The position numbers and the translations under genes were made by a program. DNA of 64,000 nucleotides from Aurantiacibacter sp. MUD61 (GTDB lineage: Bacteria > Pseudomonadota > Alphaproteobacteria > Sphingomonadales > Sphingomonadaceae): assembly GCF_027912455.1 (NCBI RefSeq), contig NZ_CP115446.1:124001-188000 (forward strand), read 5' to 3'. Each line of letters opens with the position of its first letter. The stretch's first letter is position 1. Shown piece by piece: positions 1 through 7,206 of this stretch. Below the pieces are notes generated by a model that saw only the letters and a program-made list of their open reading frames with translations, did no database searches and was not told where the DNA came from.

Positions 1-199
1 ATGCGATGCACCTGTACGGATCGTGGAGCGTCGCGGCGATATCGGAGCATATGAAGTGCGCAATTTCATCATTCCTGAACGCGACGCTGCGCTCGCGATG
101 ATTGTCCACGATGAAGATTTCTCTTTCGGCGAGACATGGCAGGCGGACAGCTTCAGCAACTCCGTGCTTTCAGCGGCCATTTGCGGAGACGCGGCATGA
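1..199 (+). CDS. C-terminal end of an unrecognised protein, cut by the window edge
   Basis: An open frame runs in from the window edge (codons in phase from base 2) and ends at TGA 197-199. That stop overlaps the pdxJ start as ATGA, the same 4-nt coupling seen at several other junctions here. About 65 residues are visible. They look like soluble protein, with motifs such as FIIPERDAALAM, HDEDFSFGETW and a final AAICGDAA. No membrane segment is visible. I do not recognise the family; it does not look like the end of PyrE, which often precedes pdxJ in related bacteria. Its position suggests co-transcription with pdxJ. Confidence 0.6.
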   Translation, partial: CDAPVRIVERRGDIGAYEVRNFIIPERDAALAMIVHDEDFSFGETWQADSFSNSVLSAAICGDAA

Positions 200-936
200 G
201 CAAACCCCTCCGCCTTGGCGTGAATATCGATCACGTCGCCACTATCCGAAATGCGCGCGGCGGCGATCATCCCGATCCGGTCCGCGCGGCGGAAATCGTG
301 GCGCGATGCGGTGGTGATGGTATCACGGCGCACCTTCGCGAAGACCGGCGGCACATCCGCGACGATGATCTGAAACGCATCCAGGATGCGACCGACCTGC
401 CGCTCAATCTGGAGATGGCGGCGACCGAGGAAATGCTCGCCATCGCCCTCGCCCACAAGCCGCATGCTGCATGTATCGTGCCGGAAAAGCGCGAGGAGCG
501 GACGACCGAAGGCGGGCTCGATGCCGCTGGCCAGCATAATCACCTCACCCCGATCATCACCCAGCTGAAAGATGCCGGGATTCGCGTTTCACTTTTCATC
601 GAGGCGAGTGAGCGCCAGCTCGATGCCGCGCTGCAGATGGGTGTGCCCGTGGTCGAATTTCACACCGGCGAATACGCCCATGCCGCGCTGGATGGCGACA
701 ATGAAAAGGTCGAGCGCGAGCTGAAACGCATTTCCGATATGTCGGCCCTCGCGGCCAAGAACGGGATCGAGCCACATGCGGGCCACGGGCTGACTTACGA
801 AAACGTCCAGCCCATCGCCGCCATCCCGCAGCTCGCCGAGCTCAACATCGGGCATTATCTAATTGGCGAGGCGATTTTCGACGGGCTGGAGCCTGCAGTT
901 TTGCGGATGCGCGAACTGATGGATTTGGCGAGATAA
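196..936 (+). CDS. pdxJ: Pyridoxine 5'-phosphate synthase
   Basis: PdxJ condenses 1-deoxyxylulose 5-phosphate with 3-amino-2-oxopropyl phosphate to give pyridoxine 5'-phosphate, the last ring-forming step of the DXP-dependent vitamin B6 route in the cytoplasm. The 246-residue product starts [20 protein letters not shown], the usual PdxJ N terminus, and keeps [15 protein letters not shown] near residues 40-55, EFHTGEYA, and the late GHGLTYENV and EINIGH-type segments. The ATG at 196 was chosen over upstream in-frame ATGs because homology begins there, GGAGAC lies just upstream, and it overlaps the preceding stop as ATGA. acpS and lepB follow on the same strand, a common alphaproteobacterial order. 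Length is normal for the family. Confidence 0.97.
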   Translation: MSKPLRLGVNIDHVATIRNARGGDHPDPVRAAEIVARCGGDGITAHLREDRRHIRDDDLKRIQDATDLPLNLEMAATEEMLAIALAHKPHAACIVPEKREERTTEGGLDAAGQHNHLTPIITQLKDAGIRVSLFIEASERQLDAALQMGVPVVEFHTGEYAHAALDGDNEKVERELKRISDMSALAAKNGIEPHAGHGLTYENVQPIAAIPQLAELNIGHYLIGEAIFDGLEPAVLRMRELMDLAR

Positions 937-950
937 TTATGATCAAAACA

Positions 951-1034
951 GCCCACCCCGCTGCGACTATGCCTCGCCTTTCGGCTCGGCAAATCTCGCT
1001 CCCCTCCCGCTTGCGGGAGGGGTTGGGGGTGGGC
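951..1034. repeat. REP-like nested palindrome between pdxJ and acpS
   Basis: The pdxJ-acpS gap is filled by a nested inverted repeat. The outer arms GCCCACCCC (951-959) and GGGGTGGGC (1026-1034) are perfect complements. Inside lies a hairpin of 10-nt arms, CCCCTCCCGC (1001-1010) and GCGGGAGGGG (1013-1022), with a 2-nt loop. The look matches dispersed intergenic palindromes common in sphingomonad genomes (general knowledge, not searched here). The 3' outer arm ends 2 nt before the acpS ATG and holds its only purine-rich ribosome-site-like sequence. Confidence 0.6.
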
Positions 1035-1036
1035 AA

Positions 1037-1441
1037 ATGATCATCGGTCTCGGCTCAGACCTCTGCAATATCGAGCGCATCCAGAATTCGCTCGACCGGT
1101 GGGGTGATCGCTTCAAGCAGCGCAGCTTTACCGATGTGGAGAACGCCAAGGCGGCGCGCCGTCCGCTCACACAGGCAGGCACTTATGCCAAGCGTTTCGC
1201 GGCGAAGGAGGCGTTCAGCAAGGCAGTGGGCACCGGTTTCAAGCGCGGCGTTTTCATGAAGGATATCGGCGTGGTGAATGCGCCCTCCGGCGCGCCGACT
1301 CTCGCGCTGACCGGAGGGGCGAAAGCGCGGCTGGAACAGCTGACGCCGGACGGGTATGAGGTGTTCATTCATCTCACCCTCACCGATGATCATCCATGGG
1401 CGCAGGCCTTCGTGATCCTTGAAGCGCATCCCAAGCCCTAG
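1037..1441 (+). CDS. acpS: Holo-[acyl-carrier-protein] synthase
   Basis: AcpS transfers 4'-phosphopantetheine from CoA to the serine of apo-ACP, activating fatty-acid synthesis. The 134-residue product has the two family signatures: [15 protein letters not shown] at residues 2-16, with the Mg-binding Asp, and [16 protein letters not shown] around 54-69, with the Glu/Lys catalytic pair. Length is typical of bacterial AcpS. The start is the ATG just after the palindromic element; no canonical Shine-Dalgarno is present beyond GGGGGTGGG, which lies in that element. lepB follows after 12 nt, so the two are probably co-transcribed with pdxJ. Confidence 0.96.
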   Translation: MIIGLGSDLCNIERIQNSLDRWGDRFKQRSFTDVENAKAARRPLTQAGTYAKRFAAKEAFSKAVGTGFKRGVFMKDIGVVNAPSGAPTLALTGGAKARLEQLTPDGYEVFIHLTLTDDHPWAQAFVILEAHPKP

Positions 1442-1453
1442 AAATTCCCGGCA

Positions 1454-2332
1454 ATGACTGACGAAAAAGAGCAGGACGAGAAGGTCAACTGGTGGGCGGA
1501 GCTGCGCGGCCTTGCCGTGATGCTGCTTGTCGTGTTGCTGTTCCACACCTTCATCGCCAAGCCGTTCTACATACCCTCAGCCAGCATGGTGCCCAATCTG
1601 ATGGTGGGGGACCGGCTGATCGTGTCCAAATATCCCTATGGCTGGAGCTGGGTCTCGGCGAGCTTTCACGTCTTTCCGCGCAGCGACTGGCGCATCGCCC
1701 CTGCAACGCCCGAATATGGCGACATTGTCATCGCCGTGCCGCCCGATGAAAACACCGATTATATCAAGCGCGTGATCGGCCTGCCGGGTGACACCGTGGC
1801 GCTAGTCGATGGGCAGATCATCCTGAACGGCGAGCCGGTGCCGCAGGATATGGAGCCCCCGGTTCGCATTCCGGCAGAAAACGATAATCTGTGCGCCACC
1901 GCTTTCGGCAGCGAAGTTCCGTGCCTCGATGACTTCGAGCCCTATCGCGTGACGCTGGAAAACGGGACGCAAGTTTACGAGCCGCCCACCTATCGCGAAA
2001 CCCTGCCCAATGGCGCGAGCTATCTGATCATCGATCATATGCGCCAGCGCTTCGACAATATGCTGCCCGTCACCGTGCCGGAAGGTCACGTATTCCTGAT
2101 GGGCGACAATCGCGATCACTCCTCGGACAGCCGCGCGCCTTCGCTGATGCAGGGCGGCAATGGCCTTGGCGGGCCGGTGCCGCTGACCAGCGTGGGCGGG
2201 CGGGCTGAGATCATTACATTTTCGCTGGACGGAACTTCCAGCTACAACCCGCTTTCTTGGTGGGGGGCCTTGCGCGGCGAACGTGCCTGGACTCCGTTAC
2301 GGCCGGAGCTGAGAGGTGAGCCATCGCAATGA
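1454..2332 (+). CDS. lepB: Signal peptidase I
   Basis: LepB is the inner-membrane serine/lysine protease that removes Sec and Tat signal peptides. The 292-residue protein has one N-terminal membrane segment (about residues 20-36), then IPSASM with the predicted nucleophile Ser44. The general base Lys105 lies in YIKRVIGLPGD, and the C-terminal box GDNRDHSSDSR falls near residue 216. An insert of about 60 residues rich in Pro and acidic residues separates the second and last boxes, within the range seen in the family. The stop overlaps the start of the next gene as ATGA. lepB after acpS is a usual alphaproteobacterial order. Confidence 0.96.
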   Translation: MTDEKEQDEKVNWWAELRGLAVMLLVVLLFHTFIAKPFYIPSASMVPNLMVGDRLIVSKYPYGWSWVSASFHVFPRSDWRIAPATPEYGDIVIAVPPDENTDYIKRVIGLPGDTVALVDGQIILNGEPVPQDMEPPVRIPAENDNLCATAFGSEVPCLDDFEPYRVTLENGTQVYEPPTYRETLPNGASYLIIDHMRQRFDNMLPVTVPEGHVFLMGDNRDHSSDSRAPSLMQGGNGLGGPVPLTSVGGRAEIITFSLDGTSSYNPLSWWGALRGERAWTPLRPELRGEPSQ

Positions 2333-3456
2333 CTGATATGACAGAGGATGACGAGAGCGGCATTGGCGCCAGCCCCGCGCGCATTTCCAGCCCGGAATTG
2401 CGATTTGAGGCGTGGCGGGCTTTCGTTTGGACTGCCGTTATCGGTCTGATCGCGCTGGCAGTCTATATATCGCACAGCCTGCTGGTCATTTTCGGAGCAA
2501 TGGTCTTTGCAGCCATGGTCGATGGCGGTTCCCGCCTGTTGGGCCGCGTCCTGCCGATTGGCCGAATGTGGCGCGTGGCAATCGTTCTCATCACCGTATC
2601 CGGCCTTCTCCTGTGGCTCAGCATGTTCGCGGGATCGCAGATTTCGCGCGAAGCTGCTGAGTTTCCCTCAATCGTGCAAGAACAGGCCACGCGCATCTTT
2701 GCCTGGATGCGGGAACAGGGCTTTGAAATCAGCATGGACAGCGTGCAGGCAATGGCCAGTCAGGCAGCCAGCGGCTTCGGTACTGTGACACGCGCCCTTG
2801 GCGGCCTGCTCGGCGGCGTGACGACGCTTGTCCTGATCGTGATCATTGGGATCTACTTCGCGCTCGAGCCGCAGCTTTACGAGCGCGGTGTGGCATGGAT
2901 GCTGCCCAAGCGCCGTCGCCACGATTTCTTCCAGACGGCCAAGAAAATGGGCTTCACCATGCGCCGACTGATGGCCGGGCGACTTGTCGGCATGGTGGTG
3001 GAGGGCATTTTCACCTATCTCATGCTGCTCGGATATGGCCTCGTCACGGGCGACGAAATCCCGATGGCTGCGCTGCTTGCGATCCTGACCGGCTTGCTGG
3101 CTTTCGTGCCCAATATCGGCGCGATCATTTCCGGCGTGCTGATGGTGCTGGTGGGCTTTTCGGGCGGCGTGCAGATGGGGGTCTATACGATCTTCGTCTA
3201 TTTCTTCGTCCAGAACATCGATGGCTACATTGTGGTGCCGATGATCGCGCGAAAGACGGTGGACCTCGCCCCTGCCCTCGTGCTCGCATTCCAGCTCATC
3301 ATGGGTATCCTGTTCGGCATTCTCGGCCTATTCCTTGCCGATCCGTTGCTCGCAATGATCAAGGTGGCGCTGGAACAGCGCGCCGCAGCCCATGATGCGG
3401 ATGATGAAGCGGCCCGGATCAACGGCCAAAGCCCCTTGGAGACCGACCCTGCGTAA
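2329..3456 (+). CDS. AI-2E family (PerM/TqsA-type) membrane transporter
   Basis: A 375-residue polytopic inner-membrane protein of the AI-2E transporter family (PF01594), whose members export small molecules or ions; the substrate cannot be told from sequence. After a polar 30-residue N terminus there are about seven to eight hydrophobic stretches. A long amphipathic region lies between the third and fourth, and the family-typical tail includes LAFVPNIGAIISG and the VQNIDGYIVVPMI segment, then FGILGLFLADPLLA. The ATG overlaps the lepB stop by 4 nt, indicating translational coupling. The 3' end overlaps the proposed start region of the following hydrolase. Confidence 0.9.
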   Translation: MTDMTEDDESGIGASPARISSPELRFEAWRAFVWTAVIGLIALAVYISHSLLVIFGAMVFAAMVDGGSRLLGRVLPIGRMWRVAIVLITVSGLLLWLSMFAGSQISREAAEFPSIVQEQATRIFAWMREQGFEISMDSVQAMASQAASGFGTVTRALGGLLGGVTTLVLIVIIGIYFALEPQLYERGVAWMLPKRRRHDFFQTAKKMGFTMRRLMAGRLVGMVVEGIFTYLMLLGYGLVTGDEIPMAALLAILTGLLAFVPNIGAIISGVLMVLVGFSGGVQMGVYTIFVYFFVQNIDGYIVVPMIARKTVDLAPALVLAFQLIMGILFGILGLFLADPLLAMIKVALEQRAAAHDADDEAARINGQSPLETDPA

Positions 3457-4606
3457 GTTTCTCTATACGATCGTTTTCCTGATCATCCTCGTGGGCGCTG
3501 GTGCGTTCGTGCTGCGCATGTACGGCGAGGAACTGACCGAGCTCACCTTCGTGCCGGACAGCGAGTTCGTTGCGCCCGACGCGCTGGCGGACAACGCCTA
3601 TCAGGACCCGGCCATGTGGTTCAGCCGCCCCGGTAAGGGCGCGCAGAACGATCCGGCACGCTGGCAACCGCTGTTTGAAGGCGATGAAGGACCGCGCGAG
3701 GAGGATGGCACGCCAATTCCCTCAGCTGACCTCCCGACCCCGCGCTTCGCAGTATTCTTTGTTCATCCGACCAGCTATTTCGATGGTCGCCAATGGAATG
3801 CGCCGATCGATGACGAGGAATCGCAGGCCCGCGCGCGGTTGATGGTGCGCGGCATGGCGAGCGCGTTCAACCAAGCGAGCGAGATCTGGGTGCCGCGCTA
3901 TCGCCAGGCGACTTTCGGTGCGTTCATCACCATCGATCCGCAAGCGCAGGAAGCGCTCGACGCGGCCTATTCGGATATCGAAGCGGCCTTTGCCTTTTTC
4001 GTAGACTCAATCCCGGCAGATATGCCGATCGTCATCGCCGGACACAGCCAGGGCGGCTATCACGCGACCCGCCTGCTGGAAGAGCAGGTCGCCGGAACCC
4101 CGCTGCAACAGCGCGTCGCCATGGCCTATCCCATCGGCTGGCCGATCAGCATCGAACATGATTTGCCGAGCCTTGGCCTGCCGGCATGCGCGACGGCCGA
4201 TCAATCGGGCTGTATCGTGAGCTGGGCGAGCTTTGCCGATCCGCCCGAACCCGGCCAGTTCCTGCGCCGCTACACCGAGCTTCCCGGCATGGACGGAGAG
4301 CCGCGCGGCGAATCTCCAATCCTCTGTGTCAATCCGCTGACCGGCGTGATGGGCGGCAGCGCCGATGCGGAGATGAACCTTGGCACGCTGGTTCCGGAAG
4401 ACGATCTGTCGACCGGCACGCTTGTCAGGCGCTCTGTGCCCGCGACCTGTGCGGACAACGGCCTGCTGATCATCGGCAATCCGCCCGATCTTGGCCAGTA
4501 TGTGCTGCCGGGCAACAATTACCACGTCTATGATATTCCACTCTTCTGGCAGAACCTGAACGAGGACGTGGTGCGAAGAGTGGCGGCATGGCAACCCGCG
4601 CCCTGA
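3404..4606 (+). CDS. DUF3089 alpha/beta-hydrolase, membrane-anchored
   Basis: A lipase-like alpha/beta hydrolase of the DUF3089 type. One N-terminal membrane segment (KFLYTIVFLIILVGAGAFVL) would anchor it with the catalytic domain in the periplasm. The nucleophile elbow is GHSQGG, preceded by the conserved FFVHPTSYFDGRQWNAP region; the C terminus contains NNYHVYDIPLFWQNL. The start is uncertain. Four in-frame ATGs lie at 3392-3404, all with poor ribosome sites and deep inside the upstream gene. GGAG about 8 nt before CTG 3449 would give (M)RKFLYTIVFL, a more natural N terminus. The substrate is unknown. The 3' end overlaps ruvX by 19 nt. Confidence 0.85.
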   Translation: MKRPGSTAKAPWRPTLRKFLYTIVFLIILVGAGAFVLRMYGEELTELTFVPDSEFVAPDALADNAYQDPAMWFSRPGKGAQNDPARWQPLFEGDEGPREEDGTPIPSADLPTPRFAVFFVHPTSYFDGRQWNAPIDDEESQARARLMVRGMASAFNQASEIWVPRYRQATFGAFITIDPQAQEALDAAYSDIEAAFAFFVDSIPADMPIVIAGHSQGGYHATRLLEEQVAGTPLQQRVAMAYPIGWPISIEHDLPSLGLPACATADQSGCIVSWASFADPPEPGQFLRRYTELPGMDGEPRGESPILCVNPLTGVMGGSADAEMNLGTLVPEDDLSTGTLVRRSVPATCADNGLLIIGNPPDLGQYVLPGNNYHVYDIPLFWQNLNEDVVRRVAAWQPAP

Positions 4607-5082
4607 TCACCGAGAACGCCGCCGAATTCCGTGACGCGCTGCCCGATGGCGGTGTGCTGCTCGGCCTCGACCTCGGCACCAAGACCATCGGCATTGCCAC
4701 ATGCGATGCCGGCTGGAGCTTTGCCACGGCGGGCAAGACCCTGGCCAAAGGCAAGTTCGCGCGCGACAAGTCGGCGCTGGAAGCGATTTGCAAGGATCGC
4801 GGTGTGGCGGGTGTCGTGATCGGCCTTCCGCTGAATATGGATGGCAGCGCCGGCCCGCGCGCGCAGGCAAGCCGCAGTTTTGCTCGCAACCTCGTCCAGC
4901 AGGACATCGGCCTCGGTCTGCCTGTATTGCTGTGGGATGAGCGCTGGTCCACAACAAGTGCGGAGCGCGATCTGATTGCGCAGGATCTCAGCCGAGCCAA
5001 ACGCGCCGAGCGGATAGACAGCCACGCGGCTGCCGTCATCCTGCAAGGCGCGATCGATAGGCTGGCAGGCGGTATCCTTTAA
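4588..5082 (+). CDS. ruvX: RuvX/YqgF-type Holliday junction resolvase or pre-16S rRNA nuclease
   Basis: A 164-residue RNase H-fold protein of the YqgF/RuvX family, linked to 5' maturation of 16S rRNA and proposed to resolve Holliday junctions. Family motifs are present: LLGLDLGTKTIGIATCD near residue 24 with the first acidic residue, VVIGLPLNMDGSAGPRAQA in the middle, LWDERWSTTSAE with the second acidic site, and RIDSHAAAVILQ with the last Asp. The start overlaps the DUF3089 gene. The TAA stop interlocks within 4 nt with the stop of the convergent gene on the other strand. Homologs are often shorter; the extra N-terminal 20 residues are usual in alphaproteobacteria. Confidence 0.94.
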   Translation: MATRALITENAAEFRDALPDGGVLLGLDLGTKTIGIATCDAGWSFATAGKTLAKGKFARDKSALEAICKDRGVAGVVIGLPLNMDGSAGPRAQASRSFARNLVQQDIGLGLPVLLWDERWSTTSAERDLIAQDLSRAKRAERIDSHAAAVILQGAIDRLAGGIL

Positions 5083-5978
5083 GCCAGTTCGAGCGCCGCT
5101 CTGCGCCGTGTGGCTTCTCTCGCGATCAAGCGGCTGCCGGAACATTCCGCCGCGCGCCAAAGTGCATCCTGAGCAGCGCCATCAAGCACCCCCGCCTGCG
5201 CTTCCAGCGCTACCAACCGCATGCGGTCGCTAGGGTGCGACCCGGCGAAGTGGTGCGCAAGATCGCGCGCCTCCTCGCCCCCCAGCCCGACCGCCATGCG
5301 GAGGAAAATCTCACTGCCGCCAGAACTCACCACTCCGGCAATCACATCATTCTCGACATCGAAGCGATACTGATCGAGCCACCCTTGTGCCCCGCCGGCA
5401 TGCATGATGTTGAGCGAAACCGAGAGGCTTTCCGGCGGCAATTGCGAATGTACATCGCGATGTGCGCGGTAATGCATCAGCTTTCCGGGGGAGAGCGTCG
5501 CGCGTTCCACGAAGCGCAGATTGGCCTTTTCTCCCACAACGCCCGCCACGGCTTCATAATCATATTCGTAATAATCACTGGCATAACCAGGCCCGAAATA
5601 TCCGACAGTTAAAAAATCGAAATTATGGTCATGCGGCAGCTCGTAAGAGAAAGCGGAATGGCCCGATGCGCGGAACATGTGTTCATCCCGGCTCGGCCAG
5701 AGATTGGCGCGCAGATAGAATTCGCTGCCGAGAGCCGAGAGCATGATGGTTTGGGGGCCGTAGTCCCCCGGCACTTTCGAGCTTTCCGGCCCGCGCTTCA
5801 GTTCCTCCACCATCAAATCGGCGAGAAATTCGCGATTGTTATTGAGCCTGCGAAGCCAGCGCGCTGCGCCCAGCAGGCTGTCTTCTTCCCAGGGATTGAA
5901 CCCTTTTTCGTGAAGCGCGTCGATACATTCGCCAAGCTCGCACGATGAGGTATCGTCGCAATGGATTACGCGGGGCAT
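5079..5978 (-). CDS. Cupin-like protein of unknown function, third gene of the small-peptide cassette
   Basis: I cannot assign a described function to this 299-residue soluble protein. In the middle is HDHNFDFLTVGYFGPGY (His116, His118, with Glu138 following), and about 50 residues later GKLMHYRAHRDVHSQLPP (His169, His173, His177). The spacing resembles the two metal-binding motifs of a cupin. The last 80 residues are helical and repeat-like (EEARDLAHHF, DRMRLVALEAQAG), similar to the end of the neighbouring protein. The start at 5978 is set by GGAGG six nt upstream and by a 13-nt overlap with the previous gene; a longer frame to 6104 exists but is less likely. An iron-dependent peptide-modifying enzyme is a reasonable guess, not shown. 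Confidence 0.75.
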   Translation of the reverse strand: MPRVIHCDDTSSCELGECIDALHEKGFNPWEEDSLLGAARWLRRLNNNREFLADLMVEELKRGPESSKVPGDYGPQTIMLSALGSEFYLRANLWPSRDEHMFRASGHSAFSYELPHDHNFDFLTVGYFGPGYASDYYEYDYEAVAGVVGEKANLRFVERATLSPGKLMHYRAHRDVHSQLPPESLSVSLNIMHAGGAQGWLDQYRFDVENDVIAGVVSSGGSEIFLRMAVGLGGEEARDLAHHFAGSHPSDRMRLVALEAQAGVLDGAAQDALWRAAECSGSRLIAREATRRRAALELA

Positions 5979-6934
5979 CTGTCGGCCTCCAGTCTGGCAA
6001 ATTCGGGATAGGTTTCGAGCAGCTGTGCTCGCAGCGCTCCCGCTGCTGCCGCGAGCGGATCGTCCCCAGTGCGGGCAACTCGCGCAAGCGTGCAGAAACC
6101 GCATGCGCTATCGAGGGCGATACACTCGCGAAGCGCCTGCCAGCGCAGTGACACGTCTTTCGCGGCAAGCGCGATCCGGGCAAGCTCAGGCGCGGCATCG
6201 CGGCGACCCATGCGCCCGAGCAGGGCAATCATGGCTTCCTGTCGGCTGATCGCGACCGAGGCTGCGCTTTGGCTCACCAGCCTGCCGGTTTTTAGATTAA
6301 AGCTTCGCTTCGGCTCCGGATCAGCAGCATCGCGCATGAGCTGCAGAGTAACCAGCCGCCGTTCCACCACGTCGACGACAAGCGTTTCGCTCGTGCGATC
6401 CAGAGCGATGCGCTCTTTCCCTGTGAGCACCATTGCCTGCGCACTGATATCCACGCGGTCCTCGCCAGCGCTGTGCGCCCGCAGGATGCGTGCTTCGGCG
6501 CGGCCGGCTAGCACGGCATCATATCGGGTCGCATCGCTAAGCGTGATTGACTCAGCGCCATAAGTGCCGGGTTCGCGGGTCTGCACCATCAATTGGGCGC
6601 GTCCCGATCTGGCGAGCAAGGTCGAACTCGCTCTGCCGTCGAAGCCGGTGCGGAAAGGCGGATGGCCAATCGGATTGGCCCGGATCGCGGCGCAATAATG
6701 CTGTGACAGCAGGCGCATCAGGCGTTCCGCTTCGCCGCATTCAGTGAAAATTGTCTCGAGCTGGGGGCAATGCTCCAAAGGTGCTCCGGCACCGTAGCGC
6801 TGCAGCTCCGAAAGCATCGCATCGGCACCGGGCTCCGCCCGCCAAGCCATGCGTGCGCGCTCCATGGCGGTCTGGGCGTCGCGTTGCGGAGAGCGATCTC
6901 TCCGCAACGCTGCGATTTCAGGATTTACGTCCAT
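5966..6934 (-). CDS. HEAT-like repeat protein of unknown function, second gene of the small-peptide cassette
   Basis: A 322-residue soluble protein without signal peptide or membrane segment. The N-terminal 100 residues are helical with several Cys and His. The middle is beta-rich (LMVQTREPGTYGAESITL, RIALDRTSETLVVDV). The C-terminal 100 residues read as HEAT-like helical pairs (MIALLGRMGRRDAAPELARI, DVSLRWQALRECIALD, DPLAAAAGALRAQLLETYP). No catalytic motif is recognisable. It starts 17 nt after the stop of the 51-residue peptide ORF and overlaps the cupin-like gene by 13 nt, so the three probably work together. A binding or chaperone role for the peptide or the cupin protein is inference. 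Confidence 0.75.
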   Translation of the reverse strand: MDVNPEIAALRRDRSPQRDAQTAMERARMAWRAEPGADAMLSELQRYGAGAPLEHCPQLETIFTECGEAERLMRLLSQHYCAAIRANPIGHPPFRTGFDGRASSTLLARSGRAQLMVQTREPGTYGAESITLSDATRYDAVLAGRAEARILRAHSAGEDRVDISAQAMVLTGKERIALDRTSETLVVDVVERRLVTLQLMRDAADPEPKRSFNLKTGRLVSQSAASVAISRQEAMIALLGRMGRRDAAPELARIALAAKDVSLRWQALRECIALDSACGFCTLARVARTGDDPLAAAAGALRAQLLETYPEFARLEADRCPA

Positions 6935-6951
6935 CGCCTGACCCGATTCAA

Positions 6952-7107
6952 TCAGAACAAGCCGCTGGCCGGCGGATTGCTGTCATAGACGATGGTGGCG
7001 ATCACAATGATCGTATCGTCATGGCCGGGGCCTTCGGAAAAACCGAAGAAGCCGGTCAGCTTGTCGAGGTCCGGCAGGCTGGCGAGATCGATCTTGGGAA
7101 GTTTCAT
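6952..7107 (-). CDS. 51-residue peptide, candidate precursor of the cassette
   Basis: A short ORF reads from ATG at 7105-7107 to TGA at 6952-6954, with GGAGAACC about 6 nt upstream of the start. The N-terminal half begins MKLPKIDLASLPDLDKL and goes on to TGFFGF; it is amphipathic and leader-like. The second half carries HDDTIIVIATIVYD and ends PPASGLF. There is no Sec or Tat signal, no membrane helix long enough to span, and no cysteine. The stop is 17 nt before the repeat-protein gene, followed by the cupin-like gene, all on one strand. The arrangement resembles a ribosomally made peptide followed by modification genes. Coding status rests on ribosome site, spacing and composition. Confidence 0.65.
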   Translation of the reverse strand: MKLPKIDLASLPDLDKLTGFFGFSEGPGHDDTIIVIATIVYDSNPPASGLF

Positions 7108-7206
7108 TGCGGTTCTCCATTTGCACGGGGCGACACCATGTCGACCTGTGCAAAGCCTGCCGATGCAGAACCGCCCTTTGAAATTAAATTGCTGTAATCA
7201 CTGTAT
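7108..7206 (-). promoter_or_regulatory. AT-rich leader of the peptide cassette
   Basis: The 99 bp between the sirohaem-type gene and the peptide ORF contain a markedly AT-rich stretch (about 7165-7215) in otherwise GC-rich DNA, partly within the last codons of the upstream gene. A promoter for the cassette is plausible, but I cannot name convincing -35 and -10 boxes. Read-through from the argH-lptM-lysA operon is also possible, since everything runs on one strand. Confidence 0.3.

Noticed and set aside
3392..3403. Upstream ATGs at 3392, 3395 and 3401 as hydrolase start
   Set aside because: No ribosome site and deep overlap with the upstream gene; 3404 is given, with CTG 3449 discussed as the better biological candidate.
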